DNA of 64,000 bases from assembly GCF_030546805.1 (NCBI RefSeq), contig NZ_JAUOPC010000001.1, positions 456,081 to 520,080 on the forward strand, in the 5' to 3' direction. The DNA comes from Cyclobacterium sp. 1_MG-2023 (GTDB lineage Bacteria; Bacteroidota; Bacteroidia; Cytophagales; Cyclobacteriaceae). Shown piece by piece: positions 27,998 to 36,658 of this stretch; within the stretch, counting starts at the first letter, position 1; every line of letters starts with the position of its first letter. The notes under the pieces are model-generated. The model searched no databases and was not told where the DNA came from. It saw only the letters and a program-made list of their open reading frames with translations. The translations under genes and the position numbers were made by a program.

Positions 27998-30475
27998 ATG
28001 AAAAAAGTAAGTATACAAGAGGCAGAGAAACAAATTGATGCGTTGACCAAACAGATCAACCATTACAATCACCTTTATTATCAGGAAGACAATTCCGAAA
28101 TTAGTGATTTTGAATTTGACAAATTACTGAATCAACTTATTCAGTTAGAGACTGATTTCCCTGAATTAAAAAAAGCTGACAGTCCCAGCCAACGAGTAGG
28201 CGGTACAATCACCAAAAATTTTGAAACGGCAGAACACGCTGTTAAAATGCTTTCTCTAGGAAATACTTACTCTAAGGAAGAATTGGTTGCTTTTGACGAG
28301 AGGGTATTTAAAGGTTTGGAACATAGAGATTACAATTATTTTTGTGAACTTAAATTTGATGGAGTAGCCATTAGTTTGGTTTACGAAAAGGGTAAATTGG
28401 TAAGAGCTGTAACAAGAGGAGATGGCTACAAGGGTGATGTGGTAACAGAGAATGTTAAAACCATCCGAAGTATTCCACTGTATATAAAAGACAAAGAAAA
28501 TTTACCCGAGAAGTTCGAAGCCCGAGGAGAAATATTCTTATCCAAGCAAGGTTTTGAAAAGATCAATGCAGAAAGATTAAAAAACGGTGAAAGTCTCCTG
28601 GCCAACCCAAGAAACACCGCTTCCGGTACTTTAAAAATGCAAGATTCAGCTGTGGTCGCAAAACGAAGGCTGGATTGCTACCTGTATCAATTGATAGCAG
28701 ACGATGTTGATATAGCTGAACATGGTGCCTCAATCCACCAACTTGAAGAATGGGGTTTCCATGTATCTCCCACCTACAAAAACTGTCAAAACCTGGAAGA
28801 GGTTTTAGAATACATTGAGCAGTGGAGAGAGAAACGGCATGATTTGTCTGTTGAAACGGATGGTGTTGTAATAAAGGTAAATGATTATCGACAACAGGAA
28901 GAATTAGGTTTCACAGCAAAAGTACCCAAATGGGCCATTGCCTATAAATACCAAGCAGAGAGTGCTGAAGCCACCCTCCTATCCATCCAATATCAAGTTG
29001 GAAGAACGGGAGCAATCACTCCTGTCGCCAACCTTTCTCCGGTACAATTGGCCGGAACTACGGTCAAAAGAGCATCCTTACACAATGCCAATGAAATTGA
29101 AAGGTTGGATTTGCATGAAGGAGACATCGTAAATGTAGAAAAAGGGGGGGAAATAATTCCTAAAATCACCGGGGTAGTAAAAGAGCGAAGGATAGAAGGA
29201 AGTAAACCCATTGAATACATCAAGGCATGTCCGGAATGTGGCACTACCCTAGAAAGGAATGAGGGAGAAGCCAAGCATTTCTGTCCAAATGACGAGGCCT
29301 GTCCACCTCAAGTATTGGGAAGAATTGAACATTTTGTTTCCAAACGAGCTATGGATATTGATTCCTTAGGGACAGAAAGGCTTAGGGCGTTGATACAGCA
29401 AGAATATGTGCAAGACTTTGCTGATCTTTATTTCTTGCCGGAGAAAAGAGAGGCACTCCTTGGTCTGGAAATTACCGATGACCAATATTCAAAAAATAGC
29501 GAAGGGTATTTGTATGTAAGTCTCAAGAAAGCATTGTATGCATTAACCCAACAATTAACTCTTAAGGAAATTGATGAGTTTATCGCAGAAAATGAAGAAC
29601 TGAGTGTCTACCAAAAGGTCAATGAGTTCAAGGCATTTAACACGAATCGGGGAAAAAAAAGCAAGCAAAACGGACAAGCAATAGAGATGCTTTCTGTTCT
29701 GATAGACCATGGCCATTTTGACCTTGTTGAGGATTATGTACCAGTGGCTTATGTATTGGCAATATTGGTTGGAAAGGAAGACAGCATAGAAGAAATAAAA
29801 ACGCTTACAAAAAATAAGAGCAGTGTACATGAAATAGTCATTCATGACCAAATTGGCTTATTTGAAAAGCATGTAGACGCCATCAATAAGTTAAAAGGGA
29901 ATTCATTTCAAGAAGGGGTAATAAAAAACATGCTGGAAGGTATTGCTCAATCCATTAAACAGCCCTTTCCAAAAGTTTTATTCGGATTGGGCATTAGAAA
30001 TATTGGTGAAAACACCGCCATATTATTGGCCAAGCATTTTCAAAATATTGAGAATTTAGAAAAGGCAAGTTCTGAAGAATTACTAGCAATCAATGGTGTT
30101 GGAGAAACATTGGTAACTAGTATTCAATTATTTTTCGCAAAAGAGAAAAATAAATCAATCATTAAGAAGTTAAAAGAAAAAGGTCTACAATTCCAACTCT
30201 CTTCAGAAGAAACCCAACTTGAAAGCACAATATTGGAGGGCAAAAAAATACTGGCTTCGGGTCGCTTAAATCATTTTAAGAGAGATGAAATCATAGATTT
30301 TATCGCTTCCCACGGGGGTACCTACTCCAAGTCTGTTTCCAAAAACCTGGATTTTATAATTGAAGGTGAGGACATGGGTCCCAGCAAGAAAGAAAAGGCC
30401 GAGAAATTAAATATTCCATTGATTTCAGAGGAATCATTTATAAAAATGTGTACAACAAATAAAGAAATAAAATAA
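27998..30475 (+). CDS. ligA: NAD-dependent DNA ligase with extra internal segment
   Basis: 825 residues, about 150 longer than the usual 660-700. In order: Ia and adenylation domain with catalytic Lys119 in ELKFDGVA, OB fold, a four-Cys zinc finger (Cys411, 414, 429, 435), HhH repeats (about 640-735, KVLFGLGIRNIGENTAILLA and LLAINGVGETLVTSI), and a C-terminal BRCT domain (about 745-820). The extra length lies at about residues 488-630, between the segment after the zinc finger (DFADLYFLPEKREALLGLE) and the HhH region, where normal ligases have only a short linker. The enzyme seals nicks using NAD. Key residues are intact, so it should be active. It is followed 6 bp later by a hypothetical gene and dapA. 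Confidence 0.96.
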   Translation: MKKVSIQEAEKQIDALTKQINHYNHLYYQEDNSEISDFEFDKLLNQLIQLETDFPELKKADSPSQRVGGTITKNFETAEHAVKMLSLGNTYSKEELVAFDERVFKGLEHRDYNYFCELKFDGVAISLVYEKGKLVRAVTRGDGYKGDVVTENVKTIRSIPLYIKDKENLPEKFEARGEIFLSKQGFEKINAERLKNGESLLANPRNTASGTLKMQDSAVVAKRRLDCYLYQLIADDVDIAEHGASIHQLEEWGFHVSPTYKNCQNLEEVLEYIEQWREKRHDLSVETDGVVIKVNDYRQQEELGFTAKVPKWAIAYKYQAESAEATLLSIQYQVGRTGAITPVANLSPVQLAGTTVKRASLHNANEIERLDLHEGDIVNVEKGGEIIPKITGVVKERRIEGSKPIEYIKACPECGTTLERNEGEAKHFCPNDEACPPQVLGRIEHFVSKRAMDIDSLGTERLRALIQQEYVQDFADLYFLPEKREALLGLEITDDQYSKNSEGYLYVSLKKALYALTQQLTLKEIDEFIAENEELSVYQKVNEFKAFNTNRGKKSKQNGQAIEMLSVLIDHGHFDLVEDYVPVAYVLAILVGKEDSIEEIKTLTKNKSSVHEIVIHDQIGLFEKHVDAINKLKGNSFQEGVIKNMLEGIAQSIKQPFPKVLFGLGIRNIGENTAILLAKHFQNIENLEKASSEELLAINGVGETLVTSIQLFFAKEKNKSIIKKLKEKGLQFQLSSEETQLESTILEGKKILASGRLNHFKRDEIIDFIASHGGTYSKSVSKNLDFIIEGEDMGPSKKEKAEKLNIPLISEESFIKMCTTNKEIK

Positions 30476-30481
30476 AAACAG

Positions 30482-30976
30482 ATGAAATGGATAAGGGAAT
30501 ATTACGTAAAAAGCACTTTGGAAAAGCCAAAGAAGAAACCTACCCAAAAATCCATCTTATTGAATACAGAAAATATAAAGACCATATCCATAATAGCCAA
30601 TAATAAGGATGAAATTGAGTCCATCACTGAGGTAATTCATTCCGACTTGGATGAAAACATAAGGGTAATAGGAAATTATTATGATGAGAAATCAATAGAT
30701 GAACAGGCTTTTTCTTATAAAGATTTTACTTTATTTGGTAAACCTAGAGAAAAACTAATTCAATTGCTTTCCCTTAAACCAGATTTGATTATTTTTACCC
30801 CTGAAAAGCTGAATTACTTTACCTTATTTTTACTACAATTACAATCGGCATCTTATAGTATGGGGTTTTATAATGAGGAAACAAAGCCCTATTTGGACTT
30901 GATGTTGAACAATGAAGAAAAAGATATTCAATCAGGAACCGCACTGTTGATAAAATATTTAAAGCAGATCAATTAA
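30482..30976 (+). CDS. Conserved Bacteroidota protein of unknown function (DUF6913-like)
   Basis: 164 residues, soluble, without signal peptide or membrane helix. It begins with a basic helix (MKWIREYYVKSTLEKPKKKP) followed by an alpha/beta domain containing KTISIIANNKDEIESITEVI, LKPDLIIFTPEKLNYFTLFL and MGFYNEETKPYLDLMLNN. In Bacteroidota a protein of this kind is often encoded just before dapA, and I associate it with DUF6913 from memory. No catalytic residues are evident. It sits 6 bp after ligA and 1 bp before dapA, so the three genes are one operon. Confidence 0.78.
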   Translation: MKWIREYYVKSTLEKPKKKPTQKSILLNTENIKTISIIANNKDEIESITEVIHSDLDENIRVIGNYYDEKSIDEQAFSYKDFTLFGKPREKLIQLLSLKPDLIIFTPEKLNYFTLFLLQLQSASYSMGFYNEETKPYLDLMLNNEEKDIQSGTALLIKYLKQIN

Positions 30977-30977
30977 A

Positions 30978-31871
30978 ATGAAAAAGTTTACAGGTACCGG
31001 AGTAGCCTTAGTCACTCCCTTTAAAGCAGATGGAGCTATTGATTACCCTGCTTTGGAGAGAGTTATTGAGCATGTTATTCTGGGAAATGTTGATTATTTG
31101 GTGGTACAAGGCACCACAGGAGAATCAGCTACACTTACTGAGGAAGAAAAGATGGAAGTTTTAGCTTTCACAAAGAAAATCAATCGCTCTAGGGTCCCTA
31201 TTGTCTATGGACTTGGAGGAAACAACACAGCTGCACTTTTAGCAGCTATGGATACCATTGATTTTTCTGAGGTTGAGGCGGTGCTTTCAGTAAGCCCCTA
31301 TTACAATAAACCCAGCCAAGCAGGTATCATTGCACATTATGAGACCCTGGCGGATAAATGCCCTGTTCCAATAATTTTATACAATGTTCCAGGGAGAACA
31401 ATGTCTAATATAAGTGCCGCAACCACTTTAAAGTTAGCCCAACATAAAAACATCATTGGGGTTAAAGAAGCCAGCGGAAATTTAGAACAATGCATGCGGA
31501 TTGTTAATGGTAAACCGGATGACTTTCTTTTGATCTCAGGAGATGATATGAATACCACACCGATGAGAAGTATCGGCGCTGAAGGTGTGATTTCTGTAAT
31601 GGCCAATGCTTATCCTGAAATAATGGGGGCAATTATTCACGGAAATGGAGAATATTCTAAGAAAGGAACATTCAGTTTGTTGGATATCAATCCACTTATG
31701 TATGAAGAAAGCAATCCTGTTGGTGTAAAATGCCTAATGGAATATTTGGGTATCTGTGAAAGTCATGTCAGACTTCCATTACAAAAAGCTTCCAATGATT
31801 TGAGAAATAGAATTATCACTGCAGCAGACCGCATCAATACCAATCAATTTTACTCTCCTCATCTTGAGTAG
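30978..31871 (+). CDS. dapA: 4-hydroxy-tetrahydrodipicolinate synthase
   Basis: 297 residues, a TIM barrel. The start GTGVALVTPFKADGAIDY and the loop VVQGTTGESATLTEEEK are family marks. The active-site Tyr135 is in YNVPGRT and the Schiff-base Lys163 in GVKEASGNLEQC. It condenses pyruvate with aspartate semialdehyde, the first committed step to diaminopimelate and lysine, so it feeds peptidoglycan synthesis. Length is normal. It is the last gene of the ligA-hypothetical-dapA unit and is followed by a strong terminator. Confidence 0.97.
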   Translation: MKKFTGTGVALVTPFKADGAIDYPALERVIEHVILGNVDYLVVQGTTGESATLTEEEKMEVLAFTKKINRSRVPIVYGLGGNNTAALLAAMDTIDFSEVEAVLSVSPYYNKPSQAGIIAHYETLADKCPVPIILYNVPGRTMSNISAATTLKLAQHKNIIGVKEASGNLEQCMRIVNGKPDDFLLISGDDMNTTPMRSIGAEGVISVMANAYPEIMGAIIHGNGEYSKKGTFSLLDINPLMYEESNPVGVKCLMEYLGICESHVRLPLQKASNDLRNRIITAADRINTNQFYSPHLE

Positions 31872-31885
31872 AAAATATATTGCAC

Positions 31886-31924
31886 AAAAAAAGGGGGCCT
31901 TATATTAATAAGTCCCCCTTTTTT
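31886..31924. terminator. Strong bidirectional terminator after dapA
   Basis: AAAAAAAGGGGGCCTTA, a short loop, then TAAGTCCCCCTTTTTT: a stem of about 15 bp with one mismatch and A and T tracts on either side. It separates dapA from the convergent histone H1-like gene (31937-32110, minus) and can serve both. Confidence 0.92.
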
Positions 31925-31936
31925 ATGTTACTAAAC

Positions 31937-32110
31937 TCAAGAATTTTTGATATCCTGTACTTCTTTTCTGATATCTTGAGCCATATTTTTTAAATCTTGC
32001 ATGCCTTTTCTTACCCTTGTTCCTGCCGCTTGATTTTTCTTATCGTAGAATTTGTCAAAATCAGCTTCAAGAGACATTATAAGATCTTTGATTTCATTAA
32101 ATCTGTTCAT
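31937..32110 (-). CDS. Histone H1-like small basic protein (Hc1-type)
   Basis: 57 residues, read from an ATG at 32110 on the reverse strand. The start is MNRFNEIKDLIMSLEADFDK, followed by FYDKKNQAAGTRVRKGMQDL and an end of KNMAQDIRKEVQDIKNS. The segment NQAAGTRVRKGMQDLK matches the conserved core of the small Bacteroidota proteins annotated as histone H1-like. These are abundant, lysine-rich DNA-binding proteins thought to act in nucleoid packing. Length and pattern fit the family. The terminator at 31886-31924 lies just after its stop. It is on the same strand as, and about 100 bp downstream of, the oxoamine synthase gene. Confidence 0.88.
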   Translation of the reverse strand: MNRFNEIKDLIMSLEADFDKFYDKKNQAAGTRVRKGMQDLKNMAQDIRKEVQDIKNS

Positions 32111-32206
32111 AATTAAAAGTTTATTTAGGTTAATGATGAAATTGTTTTTTTATTCAATATAGGTAAATAGTTTATTAATGTACAGTATTGGCCCTTTTTT
32201 CTAGGT

Positions 32207-33457
32207 TTATTCACCAAAAGATGTCGCCAACTCTGTAGTTTTATAATAACCACTACTTAATTTTTCTTTAATTGCCTCAAATGCAGCAATTGTCTCTTCC
32301 ACATCTGCTATACTATGTACCGCAGTTGGGATTAAACGCAATATAATCATTCCCTTTGGAACGACAGGATAAATCACAACTGAACAAAAGATATTATAGT
32401 TTTCACGTAAATCTTTGCTTAATGTAGCCGCTTCACCTACAGTACCGTTCAATACTACCGGGGTTACAGGTGAATTGGTAGTACCGATACTGAACCCTTT
32501 TTCTTTCAAACCATTTTGAAGCGCATTCACTATCTTCCAAAGGTTATTTTTGTATTCAGGTCGGCTTCTGATTAAATCCAGTCGCTTCAAAGCTCCTTCC
32601 ACCATGATAAGCGGTAGCGCTTTTGCAAATATTTGAGAACGCATATTGTATTTCAAGTAATGAATTACTTTCGCATCACCCGCAATAAACGCGCCAATAC
32701 TTGCCATTGACTTAGCAAAAGTTGAAAAATATAAATCAACTTCTTGCTGTACTCCTTGCTCTTCACAAGTTCCTGCACCGGTTTTACCCATTGTTCCGAA
32801 GCCATGTGCATCGTCTACCAAAAGACGAAACTGAAATTTATCTTTCAGTTTCACAATTTCATTCAACTTGCCCATATCTCCGGTCATACCAAATACACCT
32901 TCAGTAATAACCAAGACACCGCCACCGGTTTCTTTGCTAAGTTTTTCTGCTCTTTTCAACTGTTTCTCACAGCTTTCCATGTCATTGTGAGGATATACAA
33001 ATCGCTTACCGATATGCATCCGCAAAGCATCTATAATACAAGCATGACATTCACTATCGTAGACTATTACATCTTTTCTATCGATCAATGAATCAATCAC
33101 ACTCATGATGCCTTGATAGCCGTAGTTAAGCAAATATGCTTTTTCTTTACCCACAAATTGTGCCAACTCACTCTCGAGCTGCTCATGTAGGTCAGTATTT
33201 CCAGACATCATCCTTGCGCCCATTGGGTACGCTGCTCCCCACTTTGTGGCAGCATCAGCATCTACTTGTCTTACTTCCGGATCATTTCCTAATCCTAAAT
33301 AATTGTTCAAACTCCAATTCAGAACTTCTTTACCCTTAAATTTCATTCTAGGTGCAATTTCACCCTCCAATTTAGGGAACATGAAATATCCTTCTGATAA
33401 CTCGGAATGTTTTCCTAACGGACCAAGATTGGTATTCAGTTTTTCAAATATATCCAA
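32207..33457 (-). CDS. PLP-dependent alpha-oxoamine synthase (possible serine palmitoyltransferase)
   Basis: 416 residues, fold type I aminotransferase. Family blocks: VLNWSLNNYLGLGNDPEVRQ, RMMSGNTDLHEQLESELAQF, the His-rich AYDS-like turn VIVYDSECHACIIDALRMH, LLVDDAHGFGTMGKTGAGTC, and the PLP Lys in YFSTFAKSMASIGAFIAGDA. The family includes serine palmitoyltransferase, 2-amino-3-ketobutyrate CoA ligase and KAPA synthase. Bacteroidota make sphingolipids and many carry this type as serine palmitoyltransferase, which condenses serine with an acyl-CoA. The motifs alone do not separate the members, so the SPT call is inference. No operon partner is visible. Confidence 0.88.
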   Translation of the reverse strand: MDIFEKLNTNLGPLGKHSELSEGYFMFPKLEGEIAPRMKFKGKEVLNWSLNNYLGLGNDPEVRQVDADAATKWGAAYPMGARMMSGNTDLHEQLESELAQFVGKEKAYLLNYGYQGIMSVIDSLIDRKDVIVYDSECHACIIDALRMHIGKRFVYPHNDMESCEKQLKRAEKLSKETGGGVLVITEGVFGMTGDMGKLNEIVKLKDKFQFRLLVDDAHGFGTMGKTGAGTCEEQGVQQEVDLYFSTFAKSMASIGAFIAGDAKVIHYLKYNMRSQIFAKALPLIMVEGALKRLDLIRSRPEYKNNLWKIVNALQNGLKEKGFSIGTTNSPVTPVVLNGTVGEAATLSKDLRENYNIFCSVVIYPVVPKGMIILRLIPTAVHSIADVEETIAAFEAIKEKLSSGYYKTTELATSFGE

Positions 33458-33765
33458 TGTGTATTTACTTTGATGTTCAACAAATTACTAACTCAATTGG
33501 CTAATAAAACCCTCAAAAATAAGATTTTTAAGTGGATTCAACAAAATTACGTTGATTTTTGGTGAATTCAGTATTCAGCCTTACCCAATATCTATTGCCT
33601 ATTGGGAGTTTAAGTTTGCTTTTAAATTGTAGATTTGCAAATGCAAAGGGGCTAAAATTAATAGTTTCCTTTTCACCAAACTTTCAATTTTATAATGTAC
33701 CTAACCACTTAACGAATAATTAGTCTTTATTATGTAGCTCTCGAGCATAATACGCTACCCTATCT
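33458..33765. other. Intergenic region between oxoamine synthase and maf
   Basis: About 308 bp between divergent starts. No gene or hairpin was seen. Promoters for both genes should lie here. Confidence 0.4.
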
Positions 33766-34353
33766 ATGAAAATAACTGATAAAACCATCGTCCTTTCTTC
33801 AAATTCCCCAAGAAGACAACAATTGCTTAAGGACTTGGGCTTCTCCTTTAAGGTAAAAACCTTGCATACAGATGAAAGTTTCCCTAGTGATATGGAAGCC
33901 AAACAAGTGGCATCCTTTCTAGCCGAGAAAAAAGCCAATACTTTTCTTCCCCATTTAAAAGATGACCAAGTACTTATTACTGCTGATACCATTGTTATTG
34001 CCAATCAAACCATTCTCAATAAACCTCAGAATGATGAAGATGCCATAAAAATGATTCATGCAATCAATGGTAAATCTCATTTGGTAGTTACAGGAGTTTG
34101 TATTGCAGATACCAAACAAAAAACAACCTTTTTTGACCAGACAGAAGTGACATTTTCAAAGTTAAGTGAGGAGGAAATTGCCTATTATGTACATACATTC
34201 AAACCTTTTGATAAGGCTGGGGCTTATGGTATTCAAGAATGGATAGGCATGGTGGGCATAGACAGTATCAAAGGTTCCTATTATAATGTAATGGGACTCC
34301 CTGTTAATTTGCTATACAAAATCTTAAAGGCTAATTATAAATTAACTTTATAG
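33766..34353 (+). CDS. maf: Maf-family nucleotide pyrophosphatase
   Basis: 195 residues. The N-terminal signature is IVLSSNSPRRQQLLKDLGFS, followed by SFLAEKKANTF, DQVLITADTIVIANQTILNK and YGIQEWIGMVGIDSIKGSYY. Maf proteins hydrolyse non-canonical or modified nucleoside triphosphates (dTTP/UTP or m7GTP, depending on subtype) to the monophosphate and have been linked to septum formation. The subtype cannot be settled by eye. Length is normal. It converges on the DUF4136 gene, with an 18-bp inverted-repeat terminator between them. Confidence 0.95.
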   Translation: MKITDKTIVLSSNSPRRQQLLKDLGFSFKVKTLHTDESFPSDMEAKQVASFLAEKKANTFLPHLKDDQVLITADTIVIANQTILNKPQNDEDAIKMIHAINGKSHLVVTGVCIADTKQKTTFFDQTEVTFSKLSEEEIAYYVHTFKPFDKAGAYGIQEWIGMVGIDSIKGSYYNVMGLPVNLLYKILKANYKLTL

Positions 34354-34456
34354 CCTTTTTACTTTCGCAGCTCATTTATGCATCTATAGTATTGTATTTG
34401 CTTCCAATTCATGGGAAGTGTTCAATAGTCAACCTATTTTATGGATTCAACTTTTT

Positions 34457-34495
34457 AATTAAGCAAAAGGCAATAAGATTGCCTTTTGCTTAATT
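34457..34495. terminator. Long inverted-repeat terminator overlapping a stop codon
   Basis: An 18-bp perfect stem, AATTAAGCAAAAGGCAAT (34457-34474), loop AAG (34475-34477) and the exact reverse complement (34478-34495). The minus-strand stop codon of the DUF4136 gene (34490-34492) lies inside the right arm. T-rich tracts lie on the minus-strand exit side. It probably serves both convergent genes. Confidence 0.85.
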
Positions 34496-35062
34496 ATCAG
34501 CTTGTTTCTCTACATATTTAGAAAACTCTTTTATTATTTTCTCTGCTGAGGTAAAGAGGTTTTTGGTTTTCTGCTTGGGCTTGGTTATTTCGCCTACTGC
34601 ACTTATTCTCATGACTACTTTATCTTTCTTGGTATCTATAAAGTCTACCACCAACTCCCCCATATCATACTTTTCAATGCTATAGGTACTTCTACCCGCA
34701 CCATATGGGTAAGGCATCATGTATGGGCTGTACATTCCATAATATGGACTCATCATGGGCGTTCTGTTGACCTCTTTTTGCCTATCTGTAAGGTTGGTAT
34801 TGTACCTTACAATTAAATCCGGTTTGGTTTCGTCTTCCGAAAACCCCATATTTCTCATCCCTTCTGAAAGTCTATGTTTCAAATTTTCTTCGAGAACAGG
34901 TGATTCAAATGCATCTTTATCGTAATATTGATTGATTACAAAGAATGTATCGTAGGTATCAAAACTTGCCACTTCATTCTTTTCCATGAAAACCCGAACA
35001 GGGCTACAGGCGGAAAAGAAAATGCTTAGAATTAATGCCAATATGCCAATTGAATATTTCAT
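34490..35062 (-). CDS. DUF4136-type lipoprotein
   Basis: 190 residues from the ATG at 35062 (an ATG at 35089 would add nine). The signal is MKYSIGILALILSIFFSAC with lipobox, and the mature protein begins SPVRVFMEKNEVASFDTYD. The DUF4136 pattern is clear: a strand-helix start, LKHRLSEGMRNMGFSEDETK, PDLIVRYNTNLTDRQKEVNR and VVDFIDTKKDKVVMRISAVG. A Tyr/Pro/Met-rich loop (PMMSPYYGMYSPYMMPYPYG) interrupts it. These periplasmic or outer-membrane lipoproteins have no known function. It is a single gene with its own terminator. Confidence 0.88.
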   Translation of the reverse strand: MKYSIGILALILSIFFSACSPVRVFMEKNEVASFDTYDTFFVINQYYDKDAFESPVLEENLKHRLSEGMRNMGFSEDETKPDLIVRYNTNLTDRQKEVNRTPMMSPYYGMYSPYMMPYPYGAGRSTYSIEKYDMGELVVDFIDTKKDKVVMRISAVGEITKPKQKTKNLFTSAEKIIKEFSKYVEKQADN

Positions 35063-35201
35063 AATTTTTACCTTAATTTTTAACTTCAAGACGAAGACAA
35101 AACGTAAAATGTTGCATCAAAGTATAATTTGAATCAAAACTCATTATAAGCCTCTATTGAAATAATCTTTTTTGTGACAAAAAACTTGTATCCTTGTACC
35201 T

Positions 35202-35936
35202 ATGCGTGAAAAGGTTGATTTAAACTGTGATTTGGGAGAAGGAATGGCCAATGATAAAGCCATTATGCCTTTTTTAGGGAGTTGTAATATTGCTGCCGGT
35301 GGGCATGCCGGTGACAAGCATACCATACTTGAAACGATCAAATTGGCCAAAAAACATCAGGTAAAAATTGGCGCACACCCCTCCTATCCTGACCAACAAA
35401 ATTTTGGAAGAAAGCCCATGGATATCTCATTTGCTCAACTTGAAGAAAGCCTTTTTCATCAAATTAATTTGGTAAAAAAATTAGCCGCCACTGAAAGCAA
35501 ATCCATGCACCACATTAAGTTTCACGGAGCATTATACCTTAAAAGTCTCACTTCTGCCAGTTTAGCAGAAAATCTCGCCAAATTTTTGGCCCATAATTAT
35601 CAAGGCATACACCTATATGCACCCTATGGCTCCTACATGGCTGAAGAGGCCCGGAAACATAAGATTCTTTTAAAGAACGAAGGTTTTGCAGATAGGGCCT
35701 ATATGACAAGTTCCACATTGGTAAGCCGAAAAAAATCTAATGCTATTCTTATAAACCTTGACGAGGTTAGGCATCAGGTTTTATCAATGGTTTATAAAGG
35801 TAAAGTACCCACTTTTGATAAACAGAGCCATGACATAATTGTAGACACAATATGTATTCATGGAGACCATCCTAAAGCTTTGGAAATAGCCCAATTACTA
35901 GGCCCCTTGCTTGCTACTTCCACTTTAAACCAATAA
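35202..35936 (+). CDS. pxpA: 5-oxoprolinase subunit A (LamB/YcsF family)
   Basis: 244 residues. The family start VDLNCDLGEGMANDKAIMPF is followed by LGSCNIAAGGHAGDKHTILE, GAHPSYPDQQNFGRKPMDIS, HIKFHGALYLKSL and ICIHGDHPKALEIAQLLGPL. PxpA, with PxpB and PxpC, forms the prokaryotic ATP-dependent 5-oxoprolinase that converts pyroglutamate to glutamate, clearing a by-product of glutamine and glutathione metabolism. It is the first of a three-gene unit: pxpB follows after 2 bp. Confidence 0.95.
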   Translation: MREKVDLNCDLGEGMANDKAIMPFLGSCNIAAGGHAGDKHTILETIKLAKKHQVKIGAHPSYPDQQNFGRKPMDISFAQLEESLFHQINLVKKLAATESKSMHHIKFHGALYLKSLTSASLAENLAKFLAHNYQGIHLYAPYGSYMAEEARKHKILLKNEGFADRAYMTSSTLVSRKKSNAILINLDEVRHQVLSMVYKGKVPTFDKQSHDIIVDTICIHGDHPKALEIAQLLGPLLATSTLNQ

Positions 35937-35938
35937 GG

Positions 35939-36658
35939 ATGAAATACCCCATTAAAATATTATATCTTGGAATTGATACCATAGAACTTCACTGGCCGGA
36001 AATCATTGCAGAAGACTTATTGATTGAAATGATTACCATAAAAAATTTGATTCAAAAAAAATGGCATATCATCATATCATCCATCTACCATAGTTATCAA
36101 ATTTTAAGTATTCGGCTAAAGCATGTAGCCAATAGTGCTGTTTTTATGGCTTGGTTAGAAGAGTTGATCCAGGGGCCTATACCAAAGGTTGACTTGCCTC
36201 AAAGATGGATATGGACCGTTCCTGTATGCTATGAGCAGGAAATAGTCCCCTCCATCAGCAAATATCTGGAGAAAAAAGACATGGATGTACAAACCTTAGT
36301 CAAACAACATAGCTCCCAGCAATACCTACTGTATTTTTATGGTTTTTTACCGGGCTTTATGTATTTGGGTGGCCTTCCGAAGGTCCTGCATATCCCCAGA
36401 AAAGATATTCCTGATAGAAACATCGCCAAAGGGAGTGTGGCCATAGGTGGGGAACAGACAGGTATTTATCCAATTGACAGCCCCGGAGGATGGTATGTTG
36501 TGGGTAAAATGCCAGTCCCTATATTTGGCAATGGTAAATTAAATTTACCTTTTAATCCCGGAGATAAAATTCAGTTTGAAGCCATTTCTTCAAGAGAATT
36601 AATAGAGATTCAGGAAGCAAGTAATTATAATTGGGAAAAAACATTGTATCGTGGGTAA
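35939..36658 (+). CDS. pxpB: 5-oxoprolinase subunit B (KipI-like)
   Basis: 239 residues. The C-terminal half contains the conserved block FYGFLPGFMYLGGLPKVLHI, followed by IPDRNIAKGSVAIGGEQTGI and YPIDSPGGWYVVGKMPVPI. The N-terminal half is the usual alpha/beta part of KipI. It pairs with PxpC to form the ATP-using part of 5-oxoprolinase. The Bacillus relative KipI was first described as a kinase inhibitor, which is why some annotations say allophanate-hydrolase subunit. The last 8 bp overlap pxpC, so they are translationally coupled. Confidence 0.95.
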   Translation: MKYPIKILYLGIDTIELHWPEIIAEDLLIEMITIKNLIQKKWHIIISSIYHSYQILSIRLKHVANSAVFMAWLEELIQGPIPKVDLPQRWIWTVPVCYEQEIVPSISKYLEKKDMDVQTLVKQHSSQQYLLYFYGFLPGFMYLGGLPKVLHIPRKDIPDRNIAKGSVAIGGEQTGIYPIDSPGGWYVVGKMPVPIFGNGKLNLPFNPGDKIQFEAISSRELIEIQEASNYNWEKTLYRG

